Source of the DNA: Girardinichthys multiradiatus
Taxonomy: Eukaryota; Chordata; Actinopteri; Cyprinodontiformes; Goodeidae
Direction: 5' to 3'
Length of the DNA stretch: 64,000 bases
Assembly (NCBI RefSeq): GCF_021462225.1
Contig: NC_061815.1
Location: 51,650,873-51,714,872, forward strand
The notes under the pieces are model-generated. The model saw nothing but the letters and a program-made list of their open reading frames with translations, had not been told where the DNA came from and did not search any database. Both the position numbers and the translations under genes were made by a program. Below are positions 24,493 to 35,700 of this stretch, piece by piece (the stretch's first letter is position 1; every line of letters begins with the position of its first letter).

Positions 24493-25710
24493 ATGTCCCA
24501 CAACTACCCGTACCGCCAGCCGGCCTCTGACTCTGACCTACGGCCTGATCCACGGCGTTATGGTGCTGGAGCTGACAGAGACTTTTACAGACAGCCTCAG
24601 GAGTCTTTCTCCTCCTCTTCCAGGAGCTCAGCAGCACTGCAATCGGCTCACGGCTCCCAAGATGGAGTTCTGAGCCTTCTGAGCAGCTGCGGTCTGGAGC
24701 CTGAAGATCTGTCCGTGTTAGCGAAGCTTCCTGAAGACATCCTCACTGTTGAGTCTCTTCCTCAAATCCTGAAACACATCAAAGGGAAGAAAGGATCGGT
24801 CCAACCTTTTGCTCCCAGATCTCCTGAAGATGTTGAGTTCACAGGGAAGGTCGGAACCATTAAACCTTTGCCTACCAGAGCTCCTACTTCCCCACCATCG
24901 TCCTCTGCTTCATTTAAGCCCTTAAGCTCCGGCCATTGGCCCTCCACCAGCACGGCCTCCAGAGACTGGGAGCAGCTCCGCAGGCAGCCGGTCCAGTACC
25001 CGCTGCACCTGATCTCCTCCTCTTCTGCTCCGCCTGAGTCACAGCTGGACCGCTGGGTGGGTCATAAGACCATCGGCTCTGTCAGGTCCCCACCATCATC
25101 ATCCAGACGTGCCGTAGACCACGACCACAGGCCACGCCCCCCTAGTTATGGTAAGGAAGGTTCTTCTTTCAGCACACCAGGATCAGTGGACAGAGCCCGT
25201 CCTTCTCGTTTGTCCACTGCTGGATCGGCTGATTACAGATCAGTTCCTCCTCGTCTTGACGAGGATCGCCGTGACTCCAGGTCGTCCTACAGCAGCCGGG
25301 GCCCAATGCCTTCCAAAAAACAAGCTCTGGACTTCCATGGAACATCGCCAGCGGTGTTCCCGTACTCATGCTCTCTGTGTGATATCACGGTTCTTTCAGA
25401 GAAGGTAAGTTCACCCGTTCTTCTCCAGTATGTGTCTGCAGGTGAGTGGGTGTGCGTGGTCACTGAAGGATAATGGGCGGTGTCGAGGATGAGTGGGAGC
25501 GTGGCAGTGGAGGCAGACTAACTTCCTGTTTGTGTTTCAGGCTTGGATTCAGCACATCAACACCACTGGACATGCAGATGGACAGCTCAACCTGCTGCAG
25601 CAGTGAGTCACACACATGGACACACATGGACACACATGGACACGGTTACCTTAACTCTGTCTCCACTGCAGGTTTCCAAGGTGGGACTGTCGCCTGGGAA
25701 GAGTTGGGAG
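24493..25710 (+). CDS. Plus gene: N-terminus and first matrin-type zinc finger
   Basis: Exon 1 (304 codons) is rich in Ser, Pro and Arg and holds the conserved 'LAKLPEDILTVESLPQILKH' helix-like motif, with a clear counterpart in the minus gene ('LAEIPDEDISMETLPRILMQ'). It ends in the Cys pair of the finger ('YSCSLCDI'). Exon 2 (62 nt) provides 'WIQHINTTGHADG', giving C-x2-C ... H-x5-H, the U1/matrin-type C2H2 pattern. Exon 3 (39 nt) continues 'FPRWDCRLGRV'. The finger being split across an intron, with a 62-nt second part, is shared exactly with the minus gene. Confidence 0.88.
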
Positions 25711-26657
25711 GTCAGTAACGATAATCAGAACCATTGTCCTGATCCGAAGCTCTCCAGGCTTTAGCTGCTTTTTTTACTCGGTCCTTTGAGCATTTGTCAG
25801 CCAGGTGTGTAGTAGCATTAAAACATCTGGCAATCTGATCTAGAACCTGGTAGACGCTCCATGCTTCAGCTCATCGTTAACCAAGATGAATCAGTAGCTT
25901 ATTAGATGATGATGGAAAGTCTGGAGGTTTCACACCTTAAAGTCAAGAAAGAGAAGATCTGTCTATTAAAGCAACGTTCCCTGCAGATATGTTCACTCTT
26001 TACAGTAAGAGCACCATCTTTAAACAAACCGGAGAACTGGGTCAGAACCATGAGAACCAACCTGCAACACCCATCACCCAGATGTTCACACATCCAGACT
26101 TTTCTATTGCTTCATGGAGGAGTTAGAAGACCTCTGCTGTGGTGAACTCAAAGGAACAAGGGGCATCTTTTCTGTCAGTGTGAGAGGAGGAGCTCTCAGG
26201 GTCAGAGGTCAGGAACCTTATGCCAGGATCTCAGTTAGCAGCGTTCTGGGAATCAGCTGTTTGGAGATGTATGTCCTGTCAGAGTGAACTTGAAACCATT
26301 ACAGTGAGGATATATATGTGTGTGTGTGTTTCAGGCTGTAATGATGGCGTTTACAGAGAATGGGTCGGGTCGCACTAGAACCTGCTTATCTGAATAAAAC
26401 CTTTTTGTTGTTAAAGGGACGATAACCAATCAGACCAGCGGAAAGATGGACCAAGGCCTGCCCCACCAACTCCCAGACCCAATCAGAACCGAGGTAAGGG
26501 CTCCCAATTGAGATGACTCTGTGGTTCTGATCCACGTTGAAAGTCTAACTGGTTGTTTGTATTCGGCAGATCCTCAGACATCCAAAAAGCAGCAGAAGGT
26601 AAGAACTGGTGTAAGTTTCTGTTCAGGCCTGAGAACATCTGCTGCACTTTGGACTTA

Positions 26658-26732
<75 letters not shown>

Positions 26733-29700
26733 GGGGGCGGGTCAGGCATCTGATAAGGGGAAGGTGGTGTGTGCCAAGTTTCCTCCTCAGTCTGTAGATG
26801 AGGTGCGTCTGAGGAAACTCATCGAGCCATTTGGAAAAGTTGGAAAGATCCTCATGTTTCCATCTCTGGTGAGTCCCTCTCCTGCATCTCCACCCACTCA
26901 GTGTGTCATGGTGGTGGGGGGTGTTTAACGTTCACCGTTGCACTGCAGGCGTTTGTGGAGATGGGCTCCTGTGATCAGGCGAAAGATGTTGTGAAGTTCT
27001 ACAGCAGCTCTGATAAGGCTGCCAGGAAGGAGAAGATCGAGTTCAGCATCTCCAACGCCTTCAGTTTCCTGCAGGTAGGACACCTGAGAACACACACCTG
27101 AACTGACTGAACATTGACGCTCAGGTCGGCACGGAGAGGATGGAGACGAGCTTCCGTTTTTATAATCTGCAGCAGGAAATGTTTCTTAATGAATACCTTC
27201 AGAGACATCTTCCCGGTCCAAACACGCCAAGCTCCACCAGGTGTTTCCTTCAGGTCAGGAGCAGCAGTGTGCTTTCATCCTGGCTGTGGAGAACAGGAGT
27301 TAAACAGAACTTTCAGAGCCACATGTACCAGAACCACTTGGAGGTTCTAGAGGAACAACAGCGTTAAAGAACCGAGTCAGCGGTTAAGTTTCTAGACTCG
27401 GTGTAAAACGTAATAAACAGTTTGGGTTAAATGATGCTAATCTGATCATAAACTAAAAAAGGCCCACGCTACATGATTGGCTGTTGTTCCCTGTGGGCCC
27501 GCCTTCATCTTCTGATGAAGAGGTTCTTTCCTCTGGTCTAGCAGTGAACTAGCACCAGCACCTGCCAAGCACTGGAACCGGTTTGACGGAGAAGGTCGCT
27601 CAGGTTTGAGTCCACCCAGGGACGCTGTTACATGCTGTTCTCTGTGTCACCAAAAGAGGCGCTGTTTTCAGCTTGTTCTCAGTGCATGCCGGTCTCCTTC
27701 AGAGCTGTTTGTGGTGTTCAAAGACCAGATGTCGTCATGGAGATGAGGGACCTCCAGGTCTTGTACTGGAGCAGCTGGACTGAGAGTTGGATCCTCTCAG
27801 TCTAAGGCCTAGGTTGTTATCTATGGTCCAATGAGACCAGTTGACCGCTCTGGGTTAAACTTCTCATCTGATGTGTGTGTGCTTCATCACATCATCTGGA
27901 CAACACTGGAATGGTCCTTCTGGGGGTGAGTTTCTGCATCAACAGACAGAGGTCCATATCCCGATGTTCCTGAGTGATGTCAGGATGGAGATGGTTAGAT
28001 GAACCAGAGCTTCATCTCCTGCAGTGAAGGTGTTCCAGTCTATGGAGGTGAGAAAATGAGCCAAACTGATGCTGTTTGTCTTCTCAGAGCTCCCAGGTGG
28101 TAAGCTTCACTCCAGCTCCAACAGGTGAGGACGGACGCTCCGACCTGATCAGCATCGCCAAACGCTTCGGAGAGCCGCTCTACACGCTGTTCCTGCCGTC
28201 CAAGGTGAGCTCGGACACCTGAGACAGGAGGGGAACGGGTCCGTTCGCAGTCTGTAATCATTTAAAGTGGTTCTGATCAGTGGTTCTCCTGGATTTTAAA
28301 GAACCTTTTCCCACCAGAATGATTCATGAGTCAGGGTTCCTTAAACCTGATCACCTGAAAATGAGGATGAAACAGCCAAAGATCTTCAGGAAGTCTGGAG
28401 AACTGATGGTCCAGACCACTTTAATGGATCACCAACAGATTGAGATACAAAAGGTCCTGGTTCTACAGTGACTCTGCAGAATGACTCAGAACTGATGCGT
28501 CTCTGATGTGTTTTCGGTTTCAGGCGTTTGTGGAGATGAAACTTTCTGCAGAAGCTCAGAAGTTGGTCGATTATTACTCATCAAACCTTCTGAGGATCAA
28601 CACAGACACCATCCAGGTGTCCTTCTCATCAGAGTACAGAACCCTGATGTGAGTGGAACCCAGTCCAGAGGAGGTTCTGATACACACCTTGTTCACTTTC
28701 ACTGACACTGTCCTGTTCTGCCCTGCAGGCGGGTTCCATCGGCCCAGAAGTATGAAGACGAACCAACCGAGACAAAGGAGTCCAACAGAGACCAGAGGAC
28801 CAGGTCCAGAGAAAGGTCCAGGGAAAGAAGCACAGACAGAAAGAGAAGAGAGACCAGAACCAGGTCAAGGTCCAGAGATAAATCCAGGATGAAATCCAGC
28901 CAGGAAAACAGGTCCAAATCCAAAGAACACTTCAGTTCCAGGTCCCCCAGACAGAGCCAGTCTGAAGAGAAGTCTGAAGAACCAGAAAACTCAGGTGAGG
29001 AACCAGAACCACAAACTGACTGAAGAAAGCAGCCGACCCGTTCAAATTAAAGAAGATCAGGATCCGCAAAGCTTTACAGTTTATCATTGTTGGCCAGTGG
29101 TCCACACTACATCCTGGTTACCGTAGCAACAGGCAAACTGTACCCCAACAATAACAGTGTAACTGTCCCAAACATCCCATAATAAGGGAGCTGGGATGGA
29201 GTTGGAGAACCAGAGATCAGGATCTGAGCAGAACTTGTTTATTATTACATCCCGAATGAGAGGTTCTGATAGATGTTCGCTGGACACGTCTTTCTTCTGT
29301 TTGATGCATGAAGGTCAGTGTCTCCCTCTGCTCAGAACCCAGATCTGCGGAGGAACCTCAGAAGGATCAAGGTGTCTCCACCAACACAGAGGCTCCTGCT
29401 GAGGAGGAGGAGGAACAGATGGGTGGTGAAGATCGGTGAGTTCAGTTCAGATTCCAAACAAAAAGCTGATAATCCAGCAGACGCCTCCTGATTAAAGATG
29501 CTCATGTCTTCAGGTCAGCCGCAGAAGACAGCGACCTCGAGGGGATGGAGGTGATCGCTGAGGACGGAGAAAACGTGGAGGGCGAGGACGACCTGGAGAG
29601 TCAGGAAGAGAAGAACCAAGAGAAAAGTGTCCAACCAGAAGAGTCACTTGAAGCAGGTAGAAGCTGAAATAGAAACCACCAGAACACAAAGAAATCCTGC

Positions 29701-32700
29701 AAATAAAAAAAAAATGATTTCAGGAAAAAATATTTTCCAGATGAACAAAAGCTGGAGAGCTTTGAAGCTAATAAAGACAAACCAGAGCTCCAGGAGATGG
29801 AGGAAACGGAAGCTAATGAGGAGAAGAAAGAAAGGACTAGTGAGATGGAGCAGGAGGAACCTGCTCACATCCTGGATGAGGTAAAACATCTCTTCAGTAG
29901 GTACCATTGTGTGTAAATGGGATGTCTTAGTTTGAACATGAATATTTGCAGGTTCTCTGGAAACAGGAGCAGATGGTTGGTTCCAGAGAACCTGCTGAGT
30001 GTTCAGCTGATTTTCCACTAATTTTATCTTATTTGAAGCAAACTGTATTTCTCCAGCAACGTGATCTTTGTTCTCTCAAACATTTCACTGTCAGGCGTTC
30101 AGGACGGCTTTCATAAGAACATTTATTCAGACCTTCAGATGACCTGTGGAGTGCCACAGGGTTCTGTACTCGAACCTCTGTTTCAGTAATATTTTTCCCG
30201 TATGAATCATGGTGAAAACACGAGTATTTGAGATGTTCTGAGATAATTCTACACCACAGAATAAAATAACATTTAAGGAGGATTTCTGAGTGAAAATAAA
30301 GGGTTTGAAATCATGGAGACCAGGTGGATTTCAGGAGTAGTTGGAACATCTCCTTCCATGACAGTCAGACCTGAGGTCTGAGCTGTGAAGATCCAGTCTA
30401 GCCAGAATGGTCTGATCTCTTCTGCTCTCCTCCTTCATCGGGCTGGTGAGGTATGCCATTCAGTCCCAGTTCTTGCCTGGTTGGCCAAACTGGTTCTAAT
30501 GGGAGCATCAGACCAAGCTGTGCTGTGACTGGTTCCGGCTTAAACCCTGAAAGTTCTTTTCTTGAACCCATGGAAAGGAAACATGATGTTTTCCTTGTTC
30601 CTGAACAGGAAGCAGAATTCCCGGTGGACCTGGAGAACTGCATCACTCTGGATGAAGTGAAGACGGATGATGAAGGTAACGGAGAAACACTCAGCGAAAA
30701 CATGTCCTGGTAATGTTTGGTTTGACGGCTTTTTTCTTGTTCTGTCCCAGATGAAGGTCCTCCTGCTGATGGACACTCTGAGGTTCGTCTCAGTGAATCC
30801 GAGCAGAACCTTTATCCAACATGGATCCTCGCAGATTAATTAACCGGGCCTTTCTGTCTGCAGGGAGCCTCAGAGTCCAGCAGGGTTCTGTTCTTTAGCA
30901 CAATGCCTCTGCAATACACCGACATGGAGTTCATCACACTGATGAGAGGCTTTGGGACGGTGGTCCATTACCTCCTGATCCAGAACCGACAACAGGTCAG
31001 AACAAAAGTTTTATCATTTCATGTTTGCCCTGCTGACTCAGAAACACGCTTGGTCTGCTAGTCGACTCGGTTTGACCCGATCAAGCCTATAGACCTTTTC
31101 CACCAAAGAGGTTCCAGTGCTTAAATAGGGCCTGGTTCTGAATAAGTATTGTTGTCTTCACCACCACCTGAGATCCAGGTCGGAGCCACATCAGTCTAAA
31201 CATCTCATCCGGTTCTTGGTTGGTCCTTCAGTTTTATTATGGGTTTTTATGAAGGAGTTCGTGGGTCATACAACACAACACTGAAGTTTGAAGACATCAG
31301 CAATGACCTCAAAGCAGTAACTGTTGCTGCCCATCAACCAGGAAAGGGTCATAAGGTCATCTCCCCAACCCTCTGAAGTCCATCATTCTGCAGAAAGAGG
31401 AAAACATCTGACAGCTGCCGATCTTCCTAAGAGTGGACATCCCAGTAGATTCAGCCCAAGGTCAGAACGTGAAGTTCAGAGAAATGACCAAGAGCTCCAA
31501 CTCAGACTCTATGAGCCTGAGTTGGCAGGTTAAAGGTCATGACACTGAACCACTGGCTGTTTGGAAGGGTTGAAGGAGAAAGACTCTTCTCTCTGAAGAC
31601 AAGATGGCAGCAGGAGTTTCAGTTTATTTTATTTCTATAGCGCCAATTTACAACACATGTCGTCTCAAGGTTCTTTACAACAGTCAGGTTCATACATTCC
31701 TATTAATCGTAATCATTGAACAGTTCAGTCAGATTCAGTTATTTATTCAAATTGGATAAAAAGTTTTTCTATCTAAGGAAACCCAGCAGATTGCATCCAG
31801 TCAGTGACTTGCAGCATTCACTCCTCCTGGATGAGCATGTAGAGACAGTGGACAGTCACTGGTGTTGACTTTGCAGCAATCCCTCATACTGAGCATGCAT
31901 GTAGCGACAGTGGAGAGGAAAAACTCCCTTTTAACAGGAAGAAACCTCCAGCAGAACCAGAACCAGGCTCAGTGTGAACGGCCATCTGCCACGACCGACT
32001 GGAGGTTTGAGAGAACAGAGCAGAGACACAAAGAGAACAAAGAAGCACTGATCCAGGAGTACTTTCTATGGGAAGGAAAAGTAAATGTTAATGGATGTAG
32101 CTCCTTTAGTCGTTTCATCTAGAAAGAAAGAACAGATAAACTCTGATCCAGTTTTCAAGGTTAGAGTCTGAAAGAGAGAACATAGAGTTAGTTACAGTAG
32201 AAGCTCAGTCAGTAGCCATGTCTAGGAGAGAGAAAGGGTTAAACACTGAAAGACAGGGCCATGTGGATCATCTGTAGAAGGTGAGCATTAAGTTGTTGCC
32301 AGCAGAAGCTCGGACGATGCCCCTCTCCAGAAAGGTGTCACAGGTAGATACAGATTCAGGCCAGGTGTACCTTCTAGGAAGAGAAAAGAGAGAACAAAGT
32401 TAAAAGCTGAAATAACAACAAATAATGCAAAATTAGAGAGTAGTATGAGAATGTAGCAGAGAGGGTGAAAGTGGTCAATATGTCCTCCAGCAGCCTAAGC
32501 TTATAGCAGCATAACTACAGAGATAGCTCAGGATAAACTAAGCCACTCTAACTATAAGCTTTATCAAAAAGGAAAGTTTTAAGCCTAGCCTTAAAAGTAG
32601 ACAGGGTGTCTGCCTCACGGACTAAAACTGGGAGCTGGCCCCCAAACGTGAGATAGTTCGAACCGTAAGTCCTACAGATCTAAAATTTGGCACACAGGTA

Positions 32701-35700
32701 GAGGTCCTCAAACCAAGAACAAAGTCTCTTGGGGGTATGCCCTAAAACGCACAGGAAGTCGGCCATTTTGTATTAAAAGGCAAATTTTTGGCTGTTTTTC
32801 ACTTTTCCTCACCTCGCACTTTAACGAACTCCTCCTAGGGATTTTGAGCTATCGGCTTATTAGGTCAAGATGGAGTTAAGGCATGGGGGATTAAAAGTTA
32901 TCAAAATCGTGAGTTTTCGGCCATGTTTAGGGGGCGTGGCCGGGTCACGAACTTGGCGTTCGCTCCAAAAGTGAAAAATTGCAATAACTTTCCCAAAGAA
33001 ATGCCAAATTACACCTAAGTTGGCATGAAGGAGGACCTTCGGGTTTCCGACGATCCTATGGTGTCATATGCTGACATCATCTGAGCCCCGCCCCCTGAGA
33101 ACAGGAAGTCACTTTTTTTATTGGGAAAGGTCGCTATCTGGCTGTCTACACCCAATCAACTTGAAACTGTGTCAGGTGACTGATAACCAGTGGGTCTAAC
33201 TTCGTTTGAAGCACAGTGACTTTTCATAGAAGGGCGTGGCTGTGGTGGCGCGGCGAAGTTGGACGTCACACCATGGCCATACGTTTGGCTTTAATTTCCA
33301 CATAGATCATCTGATCTTCACCAAATTCAATGTGATTGATCCTTGTCCAGTCCCCAACAGAGATCTGATGACATATGTGGTGGGTGTGGCCTAATTCCTC
33401 CACGGCGACCCTAGAAAATAAAAACAAAATCAGCTTCAAGCCATTCTTTGACTGAGGATTCTGAAATTCGGTACACATATGTATCTTCTCAGGACCTACA
33501 AAAAAGTCTCTGGAGCATTGGTCCAAACCCCACAGGAAGTCGGCCATTTTGGATTGAAGTTGCTATTTTGACCCCGGTTTTGCCCTTTCTAGCCCAGATA
33601 TCTGAGCGAACTCCTCCTACAGCTTTTGACTTAGAGACTTGAAAATCACTCAGTTTGGTCTTAAGGGATTGGGGATCAAAAGTTATCAAAAGCTTTTAGA
33701 GACATGAAAGCGTGTGGGCGTGGCAGCATGGCGAATTCTGATGTCACACCATGCCCATACGTTTCGCTCTAAATTACACATGCATTGTCTGATTCACTCC
33801 AAAATAAATATGGTTGATCTTTGTCAGCCCCCAAAAAGCTCTATTGGATTACATTGAATATGGATCAACAGCGCCCCCTAGCAAACTTTAAATGCTCTGT
33901 CTCCCTCATACATCATCGGATTAACTTCAAATGTAGTATACATGATCATGGGTCAGTGCCGAACATGTTGCCACAGTCAATTGATGACAACACTTTAGCC
34001 CCGCCCACTTAGAAACAAGTGAGTGCAGCTTACATTAGGAAGGTCCGATTTCCCAGAAAATGTGAATACCTCGCCAGACCAGAACTCTGCATGACCGAAG
34101 ACCATATGACATGTCGCTCACAGTCCCATCTAGTGGCGATATGTGGAATCGAACGGCGGCCTCACCGGTGGCGTGCAGGCGGCGAAGCCAGACTCCCGCG
34201 GTCGCTGCACAGGCCGAGATGCACTGAGCTGCGAGGACCTTCGATGCTGCTTGCAGATTTAATTCCTGTTTGTTATTGTGGTTGAATGTGTAAAAAGATC
34301 TAGAAACGCGGTTCTGAAATGACTTCACTCAGAACTGATTTTCTGATCTGCATCAATTTGTTTAAAAGCAGCTAATCTAGAATCAAGAAGCCTGGTTAGT
34401 TTGGACCCTTACAGGTTGTTTTCAGGATGGGTTTCTGTGTTTCCAGGGTTTCATCGAGATGTCGACTTCCTCTGAAGCTCTGAAAGCTGCTGAAGAGCTT
34501 CAGTCCAAACCCACCTACATCAGCGGAACCAGACTGATCGGCATCTTATCTGAGAAATTCTCTGGTCTCACCAACGGGTCAGAAAGTGTCTCCTTTTTAA
34601 ACTCAGTGGTTCTGCTCTGCTGTTGCTCAGCCTGCTTCTGTTTACAGGTGGCCCGTTCCAGAGGAAGAGAGGAGCGAAGAAAGGAGTGGCGGACTGAGCA
34701 CAGCCACCACCTCAGAACCGGATCAGAAGACCTCTGAGGGGAAGATGAGGTCCAGAGGGACTCCAGAGACAGAGACATCTAAAATAGGTCTGGAGACATC
34801 TGACAGTATTTTAGAGATAGAAATGTCTGAGACAATCACTAGAACCCAAAAGGGAATGGAGACTCCAGATAAGATCACTTCAGATGGGAAGACAAGATCC
34901 AGAAAGTCTCCAGAGCAGGAACCACCAAAAATAAGTCCAGAGATGCAGATGAGACCCCAGAAAGCTACAGAATCATCTAGAAACACTCTTGAGAAAAGAA
35001 TGTCTGCTAAGACCTCAGGGAGAAAAACAAGATCCAGAAAGAGTCTGGAGAAGGAAACATCTGAAATGAATCCAGAAGAAGAGACATCTGAGGAAAAACA
35101 TGAGGCACTGAGACAGACATCTAAAGACAAGATCCCTAGAAATAGTTCTGAGGAGGAACCCGCTCAAAGAAATACTCGAACGAGGAACGCCACCTCCCGA
35201 AGCATTCTAGATACCAATGTGGAGAAAAGGAAAGGGTCTCCTGAGAACAACGCAGTGCCTCTGAAAACTCTCAGGACTGAGGAAGCTGCAGAAAACAAAG
35301 AAAAGGCTGAGAGGACAACAGAACAAGAAGCCAACGAAGAGAAAAATCAGGAAATAAAGACTGACGTCAACAATCCAGAGGGTCCAGAACCACCTGAACA
35401 GGTAGGATCATCTGCAAACTGGTTTACTGGTTTCTCCCAGTTTGGGTCCTTCTTATTCTAACTGAGGTTATCTTATCCTGTTTTAGTCTCTGTTTATCTC
35501 CCAGGCATCGGCTCATATCATTTTGGTTCTGGCTCAGTTTGGTTCTACAGTTCTGACCGGCTTAAAGTCCGTAAATGTTTGGAATATGACCTCGGGAAAA
35601 AATTTAAATTCTCAGATGTTTTGGGGTTTTTGTTTTTTTTTGTTTCTAGAGGATAAACATTTCTTCTTGCATTGATCTTAAACTTTAACTCAGTGCTCTG

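Noticed and set aside
26483..26749. Histidine/threonine-repeat frame on the minus strand
   Set aside because: It is the translation of the (TG)n microsatellite.
27114..27367. 75-78-codon frames after the RRM1 exons
   Set aside because: They lie in the intron between RRM1 and RRM2, show no family similarity, and RRM1 joins RRM2 in phase without them.
31862..32122. 86-codon frame repeated identically at 47352-47612
   Set aside because: It runs antisense to an L2 LINE 3' UTR in both places. Identity reflects recent LINE copies and not a conserved protein.
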